Positions 49,610 to 58,093 of a stretch of 64,000 nt of DNA are shown here, piece by piece (positions within the stretch are counted from its first letter, which is position 1; each line of letters starts with the position of its first letter). Under the pieces are notes generated by a model that worked only from the letters and a program-made list of their open reading frames with translations, ran no database searches and was not told the origin of the DNA. A program made the translations under genes and the position numbers. The stretch comes from Lachnospiraceae bacterium (lineage in GTDB: Bacteria > Bacillota > Clostridia > Lachnospirales > Lachnospiraceae), in NCBI GenBank assembly GCA_015057865.1, contig SVDH01000001.1, positions 62,001 to 126,000 of the forward strand, in the 5' to 3' direction.

Positions 49610-50134
49610 ATGAAAGGCTGTATTCACATTTATACAGGAAACGGAAAAGGAAAGACTTCTGCCGCAACGGGCCTCGCGGTTCGCTTTGCGGGAACGGGAG
49701 GCAGAGTCCTTTTTTCCCAGTTTTTAAAGGATGGAAAATCCGGGGAACTCTCTGTACTCGAGACGATCGATGAAATCGATGTCGATGTGTGCAGGGAGTG
49801 TTTCGGGTTTTCTTTTGCCATGTCAGAGGAAACCAGAGCGCAGGCAAAGGATGCGTACACGGCATATCTTCGGCGTATCCTGAAGCGTGCAGTGGATGAA
49901 AGCTACGGCTTGCTCGTGCTCGATGAGATCATAGCGACCTGTAACCTGGGGTTTGTAGATCAGGCAGAGCTGGTCACGTTTCTTAAAAACAAACCGAATA
50001 CGCTGGAGGTCGTTCTGACAGGCAGAAACCCCGCGCAGGAGATTGTTGATCTGGCTGATTATGTGTCTGAGATCAAAAAGATCAAGCATCCGTATGATCA
50101 GGGGGTTTTGGCACGGCAGGGAATCGAGTACTAG
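49610..50134 (+). CDS. cobO: Cob(I)alamin adenosyltransferase (CobO/BtuR type)
   Basis: Transfers the adenosyl group of ATP to cobalt(I) corrinoids. ATG 49610 follows ACAGGAGGA; a longer in-frame start at 49586 lacks a ribosome site. The 174-residue protein starts MKGCIHIYTGNGKGKTSAAT, with the ATP loop GNGKGKTS, and has LLVLDEIIATCNLGFVD and VLTGRNPAQEIVDLADYVSE, which are standard for CobO. It is the gene before the cobalamin riboswitch and is not itself behind it. Confidence 0.93.
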   Translation: MKGCIHIYTGNGKGKTSAATGLAVRFAGTGGRVLFSQFLKDGKSGELSVLETIDEIDVDVCRECFGFSFAMSEETRAQAKDAYTAYLRRILKRAVDESYGLLVLDEIIATCNLGFVDQAELVTFLKNKPNTLEVVLTGRNPAQEIVDLADYVSEIKKIKHPYDQGVLARQGIEY

Positions 50135-50263
50135 ACATACAAAAAAAGAATTGATTGATGCGAATATATTATGGCAACACAATTGTACTTTTTAGCTCAG
50201 AATGATATAATCGATGAGATTAAAGCTTGGGATTGTCCGTGCTTTTGAAAACAGAATAATGAC

Positions 50264-50488
50264 AGATCTGCAGGTGGCTGCCGGTTTCTGAACGGAATGG
50301 TTTAAAACGTTCAGAAATCACGCGGCTGAAAATGGGAATCCGGTGGGAATCCGGAACGATGCCGTCACTGTGTACGGGAGCAGCTCTCATCACGAATAAA
50401 AGAGTGAATCATTCGTGATCTAATCACTGGGAAACCGGGAAGAGAGAGCGCTGCGATGAACGAAGTCAGGAGACCTGCCTGCAGAGAT
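50264..50488 (+). promoter_or_regulatory. Cobalamin riboswitch
   Basis: The conserved cobalamin-aptamer features are in order: the P1 5' strand TCTGCAGG (50267-50274), the core GGGAATCCGGTGGGAATCCG, then GCCGTCACTGTG, the ATCACTGGG and CGGGAAG blocks, and the 3' B12 box GTCAGGAGACCTGCC ending at 50479, with the P1 3' strand CCTGCAGA (50478-50485). It lies upstream of the BtuFCD-type importer genes. A second copy of CTGCCTGCAG at 50574-50583 and the terminator at 50597 suggest a transcriptional switch: in B12 the P1 stem holds, the terminator forms. Confidence 0.92.
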
Positions 50489-50596
50489 AGAACAAGGCGC
50501 TTCGGCGCGATGTGATTTGCGGTCCACAGATTACGGTTCAGGATGCAGCAGATTCTTTTTGGTAATAAAAGAACTGCCTGCAGGATTTTTGTGACG

Positions 50597-50624
50597 GCTG
50601 CAATGTGCAGCTGTTTTGTTTTTT
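50597..50624 (+). terminator. Riboswitch expression-platform terminator
   Basis: GCTGCA (50597-50602) and TGCAGC (50606-50611) with a 3-base loop and TGTTTTGTTTTTT after it, 14 bases before the btuF-like start. CTGCCTGCAG at 50574-50583 can compete for pairing with the aptamer. Confidence 0.7.
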
Positions 50625-50637
50625 ACGGGAAACTATT

Positions 50638-51846
50638 ATGAAAAAAATGATCAAAAAAATCGCCTTACTGTTGGCAATCTGTGTGGCTTCGCTTTCCGTT
50701 TTATCTGCCTGTGGCACAGGCGGGACAACATCCGGAGAGACTTCTTCCGGGCAGGAAGCAGCAGATGGCAGTGTATCCGCAGAGACAGAAAACTGGGAGC
50801 CTGCAGCACCTGAGATTGCGGGTCTTACATTGACAGAGCAGATGCAGACGGATTATACCGAACAGTTTGCGGTTTACAAATATGAAGACGGTTATGCGGT
50901 TTTTGATATCCGGGAGGAAGGACAGTTTCTTCTCGTGCCGGATGGACAGGACATACCGGCTGATCTGCCTGCAGGCATGACTGTTTTGCAGCAGCCAAAG
51001 CATATTTACCTGGCGGCGACAGCGCTGATGTCTCTGTTTACCTCGATGAATGGAATGGATGTCGTATCGATGACCTCCTTAGAAGAGGATGAGTGGACGT
51101 TTGATGCGGCACAGGAAGCGATGGAAAGCGGCGCTGTGAAATATGCCGGAAAGTACCGTGAGCCGGATTACGAAATGCTCGTATCAGAAGGGTGTGATCT
51201 GGCAATTGAATCGACCATGATCTATCATGTGCCGGAAGTGCAGGAACAGATTGAAAATCTGGGGATTCCGGTTCTGATCGACCGCTCCAGTTATGAGAGC
51301 AATCCGCTTGGCAGAGCAGAATGGATTCGCCTTTATGGCGTGCTGAGCGGGCATGAAGAAGAAGCGGATGCGTTTTTTGCGGAGCAGGAAAAGCTGATCG
51401 AGGGCCTGGAAGACTTTGAGAATACCGAGTTGACAGTCGCGTTTTTCTATATTTCAGCTGACGGGAAAGCTGTTGTCCGTGCCAGCACGGATTATGTGCC
51501 GATGATGATTGAGATGGCCGGCGGGCGGTATGCATTTGCAGATGTCATCAATGATTCGGGACGGTCTTCCATTCCGATGAGCATGGAGACGTTTTATAAT
51601 ATTGCAGAGAATGCAGATATTATTATATACAACAGCAGTATCGATAACTCTGTGAAGACTTTGCAGGATCTGGAAAACAAAGATCCGGTGATCGCAAGTC
51701 TTAAGGCGGTGCAGGAGGGCAATTGCTGGTCTTCTGGAAATTCGATCTATCAGCGGCCGGACATCGCCGGAAGCATGATCATGGACTTTCACAATCTGCT
51801 GACAGGGAATATCGATCAGCTTCAGTATCTGTCAAAGCTGGAGTAA
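50638..51846 (+). CDS. btuF: Lipoprotein substrate-binding protein of a cobalamin/iron-type ABC importer
   Basis: A 402-residue exported binding protein; ATG 50638 opens a lipoprotein signal (KKIALLLAICVASLSVLSAC) with the lipidated Cys25. After a serine/glycine-rich linker, the two-lobe binding fold of the class that includes BtuF and siderophore receptors begins near residue 100, with VPEVQEQIENLGIPVLIDRS (about 195-214) and AEWIRLYGVLSGHEEEADAF. The segment around residues 58-105 before the fold is larger than in BtuF. Riboswitch control and the following permease and ATPase argue for cobamides or cobalt-containing tetrapyrroles as cargo, but heme or siderophores cannot be excluded. Confidence 0.85.
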   Translation: MKKMIKKIALLLAICVASLSVLSACGTGGTTSGETSSGQEAADGSVSAETENWEPAAPEIAGLTLTEQMQTDYTEQFAVYKYEDGYAVFDIREEGQFLLVPDGQDIPADLPAGMTVLQQPKHIYLAATALMSLFTSMNGMDVVSMTSLEEDEWTFDAAQEAMESGAVKYAGKYREPDYEMLVSEGCDLAIESTMIYHVPEVQEQIENLGIPVLIDRSSYESNPLGRAEWIRLYGVLSGHEEEADAFFAEQEKLIEGLEDFENTELTVAFFYISADGKAVVRASTDYVPMMIEMAGGRYAFADVINDSGRSSIPMSMETFYNIAENADIIIYNSSIDNSVKTLQDLENKDPVIASLKAVQEGNCWSSGNSIYQRPDIAGSMIMDFHNLLTGNIDQLQYLSKLE

Positions 51847-51855
51847 TTAACAGGT

Positions 51856-52932
51856 ATGGAACAAAAACAAACAGTACAGCCAAATGGCGGCATACATTCC
51901 TTTCATCAGGAAAATATCCGGCGAAAAAGCAGATTCGCGATCGTATTTATTCTGCTTGCGATCGCTTTTTGCGTGATCGTCGTGATCAATATCAATTCCG
52001 GAAATGTACATATCCCGATCTCACAGATCGCAAAGATCATATTTACACATTCCGGAGCAGAGAAGGATATCAATATCATCTGGCAGATCCGTCTGCCGCG
52101 GATCCTGATGGCAGCGATCCTTGGAGGCGGTCTGGCGACATCAGGTTTTCTGCTGCAGACATTCTTTGAGAACCCGATCGCAGGTCCGTTCGTACTGGGT
52201 ATCTCATCCGGAGCGAAGATGGTCGTGGCACTGGTCATGATCTTTGGTTTGCTGCATGGTTTGGTGATGAATTCCTGGACATATATCATCGCGGCCTTTA
52301 TCGGATCCTTAATGTCGACCGGATTTATCCTGCTTGTGGCAAGACGGATCCGGAATATGGCGGCACTTTTGGTGGCCGGTATCATGATCGGCTATATCTG
52401 CAATGCGATCACGGATTTTGTCGTTACGTTTGCGGACGATTCCGATATCGTCAATCTGCGTGGCTGGTCACTGGGAAGCTTTTCCGGTATGAGCTGGGCC
52501 AATGTCTGGATCAGCCTTGGCGTGATCGGTGTGACATTCGTTTTGACGATGCTTTGCGCAAAACCGATCCATGCATATCAGATGGGAGAAGCCTATGCGC
52601 AGAGCATGGGTGTGAACATCAAGTTCTTCCGTGTGGTGCTGATCCTGTTATCAAGCATCCTTTCGGCGACTGTTACGGCGTTTGCAGGACCCATTTCGTT
52701 TGTGGGAATCGCGGTTCCGTTTCTGGCAAAAGCATTTCTTGGTTCGTCAAAACCGCTGGTGGTGCTGCCGGCGAATTTTCTGGTCGGCGCTGTGTTCTGT
52801 ATGCTGTGCGACCTGATCGCGCGGCTTGCGTTTGCACCGGTCGAACTGAATATCAGCACGGTAACATCGATCTTCGGTGCACCGATCGTCATCTATATCC
52901 TCATCAGCAGAAGGAGGGGACGCAATGGATAA
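51856..52932 (+). CDS. btuC: FecCD/BtuC-type ABC importer permease
   Basis: A 358-residue inner-membrane permease with about ten hydrophobic helices. The motif DINIIWQIRLPRILMAAILG and the later LRGWSLGSFSGMSWANVWIS, then AGPISFVGIAVPFLAKAFLG, are typical of FecCD-family permeases, which take up B12, heme and siderophores. It follows the binding-protein gene by 9 bases, and its end overlaps the ATPase gene by 8 bases. The BtuC role is inferred from the riboswitch and cobalamin context. Confidence 0.87.
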   Translation: MEQKQTVQPNGGIHSFHQENIRRKSRFAIVFILLAIAFCVIVVININSGNVHIPISQIAKIIFTHSGAEKDINIIWQIRLPRILMAAILGGGLATSGFLLQTFFENPIAGPFVLGISSGAKMVVALVMIFGLLHGLVMNSWTYIIAAFIGSLMSTGFILLVARRIRNMAALLVAGIMIGYICNAITDFVVTFADDSDIVNLRGWSLGSFSGMSWANVWISLGVIGVTFVLTMLCAKPIHAYQMGEAYAQSMGVNIKFFRVVLILLSSILSATVTAFAGPISFVGIAVPFLAKAFLGSSKPLVVLPANFLVGAVFCMLCDLIARLAFAPVELNISTVTSIFGAPIVIYILISRRRGRNG

Positions 52933-54040
52933 GACTTATTTTTCCATCGACCATCTTTCTGTCGGATATAACAAGCAGGTTCTGATCCGGGATATTTGTG
53001 TCGATATCAAAAAAGGAGAGATCGTTACACTGATCGGACCGAACGGTGCCGGGAAGTCGACGATATTAAAAAGTATTACCAGACAGCTGTCTCTTTTAGG
53101 CGGCAAAGTCATGTTTGATGAACAGAATCTTCTGGAAATGTCGTTTCGGGAGATGTCCCAGAAAATGGCGGTTGTTCTGACAGAGCGGATGAAGCCGGAG
53201 CTGATGACCTGCGCGGATATCGTAGCGACAGGCCGGTATCCATATACGGGGCGCCTCGGCGTCCTGACACCGGAGGACGAGGCTAAGGTCGATGCGGCGC
53301 TGGCGGCAGTGAATGCGTCAGATCTTGCAGGAAGAGACTTTAATGCGATCAGTGACGGGCAGCGGCAGAGAATCCTGTTGGCGCGTGCGATCTGTCAGGA
53401 GCCGGAGATGATCATTCTGGATGAGCCGACATCGTTTCTGGACGTGCGGTATAAGCTGGAACTTTTGTCGATCCTGACCCGGATGGCAAAGGAAAAGGAT
53501 ATCACGATCATCATGACGCTGCATGAGATCGATCTGGCACAGAAGGTGTCGGATAAGATCGTTTGTGTGCACGGTGAGACGATCTATGCATATGGGACTC
53601 CGGCAGAGATTTTCGAAGAGGAGCGGATCAAAAACCTCTATAACATCGACAATGGATTTTATGATCCCGTTTTTGGCAGTATTGAACTGGCCAAGGTGGA
53701 GGCTGAGCCGGATGTGTTTGTGATTTCCGGTGCCGGCTCGGGAATTCCTGTATTCCGTGCACTGCGTAAGGAAAACAAAGCGTTTATTGCCGGCATTCTG
53801 CATACGAATGATATTGATTATGAACTGGCGAGGCTTTTGGCTGCGGAAGTGGTCACGGAAGCACCATTTGAGCCGATCGGTGATGCGGCGATTGCGCAGG
53901 CGAAGGCAGCGATCGACCGGTGCAGCGAAGTGATCGTATGCGATTTTCCGGTTGGGCAGATGAATCAGCGGATCAAAGAGCTGATTGATTATGCGAATGA
54001 ACAGGGAAAAAACAATGCACATACATTGTTTTCTCAATAA
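52925..54040 (+). CDS. btuD: ABC importer ATPase with a C-terminal extension
   Basis: A 371-residue ATPase; ATG 52925 follows AGGAGGGGA. Walker A GPNGAGKST is at residues 38-46, Walker B IILDEP at about 163-168. The signature is ISDGQRQ in place of the usual LSGGQ. The ATPase is about 250 residues; beyond residue 255 is an extra domain of about 115 residues with VFVISGAGSGIPVFRALRKE and EVIVCDFPVGQMNQRIKELI. This may sense a nucleotide or cobamide intermediate. The gene belongs to the BtuFCD-type operon. Confidence 0.85.
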   Translation: MDKTYFSIDHLSVGYNKQVLIRDICVDIKKGEIVTLIGPNGAGKSTILKSITRQLSLLGGKVMFDEQNLLEMSFREMSQKMAVVLTERMKPELMTCADIVATGRYPYTGRLGVLTPEDEAKVDAALAAVNASDLAGRDFNAISDGQRQRILLARAICQEPEMIILDEPTSFLDVRYKLELLSILTRMAKEKDITIIMTLHEIDLAQKVSDKIVCVHGETIYAYGTPAEIFEEERIKNLYNIDNGFYDPVFGSIELAKVEAEPDVFVISGAGSGIPVFRALRKENKAFIAGILHTNDIDYELARLLAAEVVTEAPFEPIGDAAIAQAKAAIDRCSEVIVCDFPVGQMNQRIKELIDYANEQGKNNAHTLFSQ

Positions 54041-54091
54041 ATTGTGGCGTGTTTTTGCCACGGTCAAACAAATAAAAGGAGGACTAGAAAC

Positions 54092-55354
54092 ATGAAAAAG
54101 AGAATTCTTGCTGTAAGTATGGCTGTTGTTGTCGTACTTGGTATGGCTCTGGCAACCGGTTGCGGTCAGTCAGCTGCTCCTGATGCAGCAGCATCCGCAG
54201 CAGGCGAAGCAGGCGCAGCGGTAAGTGCAGCAGAAGAAGGCGCAGCAGAAGATGCTGCAGTAGCAGAGGTGAATGGTTTGATTGAAGCAATTCAGGTTCA
54301 GGAGTGGACAGAGACCACAGAGGCTGATTGTGCAGCAGCAAAGGCAGCATATGACGCACTGAGCGATGAGCAGAAAGAAATGCTTGACGATCCGGATTAC
54401 TTTGGTCTGGATACAGGCGATGCATCCGCAGACGATCCGCTGAATCAGGATGAGATCGGTGAGAACGAGCTGCTGGTTGTAAGCTTTGGTACATCCTTCA
54501 ACGAGAGCCGTGCAACTGATATCGGCGGCGTAGAGAAGGCTCTGGCAGAAGCTTATCCGGATTGGTCCGTAAGAAGAGCTTTCACAGCTCAGATCATCAT
54601 CAACCACGTACTGGCACGTGACGGCGAGTCCATCGATAACGTAGATCAGGCTCTGCAGCGCGCGATCGCTAATGGGGTTAAGAACCTTGTCATCCAGCCG
54701 ACACATCTGATGCATGGTGCTGAATATGAAGAGCTGGCAGAAGCAGTCGCAGCAGTGGAAGATCAGTTTGAATCTGTTAAGATCGCTGAACCGCTTCTGG
54801 GCACAGTAGGAGCAGACATTTCCGAGATCAACGCAGACAAGGAAGCAGCAGCGAAGGCTATGGTTGCAGAAGCAGCCAGCGTAGCAGGCGCAGATTCTAT
54901 TGAAGCACTTGCAGAAGACGGAACTGCGATCGTATTCATGGGTCATGGAACATCTCACGAAGCAAGCATTACCTATGATCAGATGAGCACACAGATGGCA
55001 GAGCTTGGCTATGACAACGTATTCGTTGGTACCGTTGAAGGAAATCCGGCTGACACAGCACTTCCGGAAGTAAAGAAGGCTGTTGAGGCTGCAGGTTACA
55101 CCAAAGTCATCCTTCGCCCGATGATGGTTGTTGCAGGCGATCATGCAAACAACGACATGGCAGCTGATGAAGAAGGTTCATGGTACTATGGATTTGTTAA
55201 CGGCGGCGCATTCGAGGTAGAAGGTGCTGATGAAGCAGTCGATATTGGCGCTGGATTTGGTGCTGACAATGTAACTTGCCAGATTGAAGGTCTTGGAAGA
55301 ATCCCGGCAATCGAGCAGATGTATGTTGAGCATACTGGTGCTGTAATCGAGTAA
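54092..55354 (+). CDS. Exported lipoprotein of the CbiK cobalt chelatase family
   Basis: A 420-residue protein; ATG 54092 follows AAAGGAGGA. A lipoprotein signal ends in LATGC, lipidated Cys24. After an alanine-rich linker, a small helical segment (about 58-103) with AAYDALSDEQKEML resembles surface-protein spacer domains. From residue 125 the CbiK fold starts (LLVVSFGTSFNESRATDI). The cobalt ligands are all present: His285 (FMGHGTSHE), Glu316 (VGTVEGNP) and His351 (VAGDHANNDM). It therefore looks catalytically complete but outside the cell. Periplasmic CbiK of Desulfovibrio is the nearest known parallel. The substrate may be a tetrapyrrole; a non-catalytic binding role for heme or cobalt is also possible. 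Confidence 0.87.
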   Translation: MKKRILAVSMAVVVVLGMALATGCGQSAAPDAAASAAGEAGAAVSAAEEGAAEDAAVAEVNGLIEAIQVQEWTETTEADCAAAKAAYDALSDEQKEMLDDPDYFGLDTGDASADDPLNQDEIGENELLVVSFGTSFNESRATDIGGVEKALAEAYPDWSVRRAFTAQIIINHVLARDGESIDNVDQALQRAIANGVKNLVIQPTHLMHGAEYEELAEAVAAVEDQFESVKIAEPLLGTVGADISEINADKEAAAKAMVAEAASVAGADSIEALAEDGTAIVFMGHGTSHEASITYDQMSTQMAELGYDNVFVGTVEGNPADTALPEVKKAVEAAGYTKVILRPMMVVAGDHANNDMAADEEGSWYYGFVNGGAFEVEGADEAVDIGAGFGADNVTCQIEGLGRIPAIEQMYVEHTGAVIE

Positions 55355-55397
55355 TTTGCGCTTTAAAGAATGACATCATATATGTGACTGATGAAAA

Positions 55398-55430
55398 CCG
55401 CCCCGGGGCAATGCTTCGGGGCGGCTTTCT
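55398..55430 (+). terminator. Terminator between the lipoprotein chelatase and NEAT-like genes
   Basis: CCGCCCCG (55398-55405) pairs with CGGGGCGG (55417-55424), then CTTTCTC. It would reduce transcription of the following gene from the riboswitch promoter. Confidence 0.65.
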
Positions 55431-55453
55431 CGAATGAGTCAAGGGGGTTATTG

Positions 55454-56401
55454 ATGAAGATTAAGAAGTTAAGTATAATATGTGCATGTGTGTTGGCCTT
55501 TGTCTTTGCATTTACAGGCTGCCAGAGCAGCGGCACAGACAATGGAAACCAGGCTGCAAGCTCGGCTGAGGAAGCAGCACCGGCTGTGAATGCATATGGC
55601 CTCAAAGACGGCACCTATGTTGCTACATTTACAACGGATAATAAGATGTTCCATGTCAATGAAGCCAATGAAGATATGGGCATTCTGACTGTTGAAAACG
55701 GAGAGATGACCATTCATGTCAGTCTGCAGTCCAAAAAGGTCGTAAACCTGTTCCCGGGAACGGCAGAGGATGCGCAAAAAGATGGTGCTGTACTGTTAGA
55801 GCCGACAGTAGATACCGTAACTTACAGTGATGGGATTTCCTCTGAAGTCTACGGATTTGACATTCCGGTGCCGGCGATCGATGAGGAGTTTGATGTTGCG
55901 CTGATCGGAACACATGATAACTGGTATACGCATAAGGTTGTCGTTTCCAATCCGGTTCCGGGAAATGATATTTCGGAATTCCTGTCAACCAATACGTCTG
56001 AGGAAGCAACGGATTACGCATCAATAGTTCCGGCAGATTCCGCTGTTGAAGCCGTCTCGATCGAAGGCGTTGAGGACGGAACATATACGATTGAAGTAGC
56101 GATGGATGGCGGTACGGGCCGTGCAAGCATCACATCTCCGACAGGACTGTATGTCGTTGACGGAAAGGCGTATGCACAGATCGAATGGAGCAGTCCGAAC
56201 TATGATTACATGCTGGTCGATGGGGAGCGGTTTGATCCGGTCAATGAAGACGGCAATTCTGTTTTCCTGATTCCGGTAACAGCGGTTGATGAAGCGATGG
56301 ATGTTGTCGGAGATACGACAGCGATGAGCGAAGCACATGAGATTGATTACACGCTGATATTTAACAGTGAAAGTATCAGTTCGGCTGCAACAGCAGAATA
56401 A
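55454..56401 (+). CDS. Lipoprotein with two NEAT-like domains
   Basis: A 315-residue lipoprotein; ATG 55454 follows AAGGGGG. The signal ends FTGC with lipidated Cys23. Domain A (about 49-168) begins GLKDGTYVATFTTDNKMFHV, and domain B (about 205-305) begins GVEDGTYTIEVAMDGGTGRA and contains NYDYMLVDGERF and IDYTLIF. Domain B is clearly like that of the 33085 protein: ATTAMS/DTTAMG and YDYML are shared. The strand pattern (DGTY start, YDY, terminal tyrosine strand) recalls NEAT domains that bind heme. The gene follows the chelatase gene, and a terminator stands between. It probably binds a tetrapyrrole or metal and passes it to the importer. Confidence 0.65.
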   Translation: MKIKKLSIICACVLAFVFAFTGCQSSGTDNGNQAASSAEEAAPAVNAYGLKDGTYVATFTTDNKMFHVNEANEDMGILTVENGEMTIHVSLQSKKVVNLFPGTAEDAQKDGAVLLEPTVDTVTYSDGISSEVYGFDIPVPAIDEEFDVALIGTHDNWYTHKVVVSNPVPGNDISEFLSTNTSEEATDYASIVPADSAVEAVSIEGVEDGTYTIEVAMDGGTGRASITSPTGLYVVDGKAYAQIEWSSPNYDYMLVDGERFDPVNEDGNSVFLIPVTAVDEAMDVVGDTTAMSEAHEIDYTLIFNSESISSAATAE

Positions 56402-56465
56402 TTGTTCCAAAAAAATGGAAAGAATAACAGAATCTTTTTTGAAACTGGATTAGAATGGAGAAATC

Positions 56466-57323
56466 ATGAATCAGACTGAGCAGGGAAATAAGGGGATGGT
56501 GCATATCGTCGGAGCAGGCTCCGGAGCAGCGGATCTGATCACGGTGCGCGGCATGCATTTTTTAGAGAAGGCAGATGTTGTGATCTATGCGGGCAGTCTT
56601 GTGAATCCTGCTCTTTTGGATTATTGCAAAGAGGGATGCAGGATTTTTAACAGCGCAGAAATGACACTCGAAGAAGTCCTTTCCTGTATTGAAGAAGCCA
56701 GTGAGAAAGGCGAGATGATCGTCAGACTGCATACGGGTGATCCGAGTCTTTACGGTGCGATCCAGGAGCAGATGGATGTGTTAAGAGAAAAGGGGATTCC
56801 GTTTGATATTACGCCCGGCGTGTCTAGTTTTTCGGGTGCGGCTGCAGCAGTGCAGAGAGAGTTTACGCTGCCCGGGATCAGCCAGTCTCTGATCCTGACC
56901 AGGATGGAAGGCAGAACACCGGTACCTGAGCGGGAGTCATTAAAAAAGATGGCAGAGCACGGGTGCTCTATGGCGCTCTTTCTGTCAGCCGGCATGACGG
57001 AGGCGGTACAGGAAGCGCTCCTTGCAGGAGCTTATACAGAGGACACACCAATTGCTGTTGTTTACAAGGCAACCTGGCCGGAGCAGAGGATCTTAAGATG
57101 TCATCTGGGGAATTTTGCGGAAGAAGTGAAAAAGGCAGGGATCACGAAGACAGCACAGATCCTGGTCGGAGATTTTCTAGAAGCATCACCGGAGGACAGC
57201 AGCCACGCAGATGGCGTGATTGCAGGTGAAGATACAGGAACGCAGCCGGTTTCCTATGAAAGAAGCAAGCTTTATGATCCAGGATTTACGACGGAATTCC
57301 GGAAGGGGACAGATACAGAATGA
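56466..57323 (+). CDS. cbiF: Cobalt-precorrin-4 C11-methyltransferase
   Basis: Methylates cobalt-precorrin-4 at C11 using S-adenosylmethionine. The 285-residue protein has the tetrapyrrole methylase blocks VHIVGAGSGAADLITVRGMH (about residues 12-31), MIVRLHTGDPSLYGAIQEQM and ITPGVSSFSGAAAAVQREFTLP, plus the CbiF-type MALFLSAGMTEAVQEALL and VVYKATWPEQRILRC. The C-terminal 50 residues extend beyond the usual end. It starts cobalamin operon III, and its stop overlaps cbiH. Confidence 0.94.
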   Translation: MNQTEQGNKGMVHIVGAGSGAADLITVRGMHFLEKADVVIYAGSLVNPALLDYCKEGCRIFNSAEMTLEEVLSCIEEASEKGEMIVRLHTGDPSLYGAIQEQMDVLREKGIPFDITPGVSSFSGAAAAVQREFTLPGISQSLILTRMEGRTPVPERESLKKMAEHGCSMALFLSAGMTEAVQEALLAGAYTEDTPIAVVYKATWPEQRILRCHLGNFAEEVKKAGITKTAQILVGDFLEASPEDSSHADGVIAGEDTGTQPVSYERSKLYDPGFTTEFRKGTDTE

Positions 57324-58066
57324 AAGAATTATATTTGGTCGGCATTGGACCGGGGGAAGAAAAACAGATGACAGTGGCAGCACATGAAGCGCTTGAAAAA
57401 GCGGATGTGTTGTGTGGATATACAGCGTATATTAATCTGATCAAGGACCGCTATCCTGGCAAAGAGTTTTACTCCACACCGATGAAGCATGAGGTGGCCC
57501 GCTGTCAGTGGGCGATCGACACAGCGGTATCCGGCAAGAGTGTTGCGATGCTCTGCAGCGGGGATGCAGGTGTATATGGCATGGCAGGTCCGATCCTTGA
57601 GCTGATCGAAAATGATCCGAAGGCGATGGAAGTAGAGGTAGAGATGATCCCGGGTGTGAGCGCAGTGCTTTCCGGTGCGGCACTTTTGGGTGCACCGCTG
57701 ATGAGCGATTTTTGTGTGATCTCCCTTTCAGATCTTTTGACCCCGTGGCCAATGATCGAGAAGCGTCTCCGCATGGCGGCGGAAGGGGATTTTTCCATCG
57801 TTTTATATAATCCGATGTCGCATCACAGACCGGAGCATTTAAAGCATGCATGTGAGATCCTGCTGGAATCAAAATCTGCGGATACTGTTTGCGGATGGGC
57901 AAAGAATATCGGCAGAGAAGGGGAAGAAAAGAAGATCCTTTCCCTGCAGGAGTTAAAAGACGAGAAACTGGATATGTTCAGCACGGTTTTCATCGGTGCG
58001 TCTACGACAAAGTCAATCGGTGAGTGGATGGTAACACCGCGCGGGTATGCGTATCCGGAAGAGTAA
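57320..58066 (+). CDS. cbiH: Precorrin-3B / cobalt-factor III C17-methyltransferase
   Basis: Methylates cobalt-factor III at C17 with ring contraction. The 248-residue protein begins ELYLVGIGPGEEKQMTVAAH and has VAMLCSGDAGVYGMAGPILE, EMIPGVSAVLSGAALLGAPL and IVLYNPMSHHRPEHLKHACE, the last being specific to the CbiH/CobJ group. Translation is coupled to cbiF by a 4-base overlap. Confidence 0.94.
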   Translation: MKELYLVGIGPGEEKQMTVAAHEALEKADVLCGYTAYINLIKDRYPGKEFYSTPMKHEVARCQWAIDTAVSGKSVAMLCSGDAGVYGMAGPILELIENDPKAMEVEVEMIPGVSAVLSGAALLGAPLMSDFCVISLSDLLTPWPMIEKRLRMAAEGDFSIVLYNPMSHHRPEHLKHACEILLESKSADTVCGWAKNIGREGEEKKILSLQELKDEKLDMFSTVFIGASTTKSIGEWMVTPRGYAYPEE

Positions 58067-58093
58067 AGCGTTTGAAACAGGCGGAAGGTATTT

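Noticed and set aside
53318..54067. 249-codon minus-strand frame opposite the importer ATPase
   Set aside because: Antisense to a well-supported ATPase gene; composition is atypical.
54170..55144. Long minus-strand reading frame (324 codons) opposite the CbiK-like lipoprotein gene
   Set aside because: It has no ribosome site, and its composition (very rich in cysteine) results from repeated alanine codons of the real gene on the plus strand.
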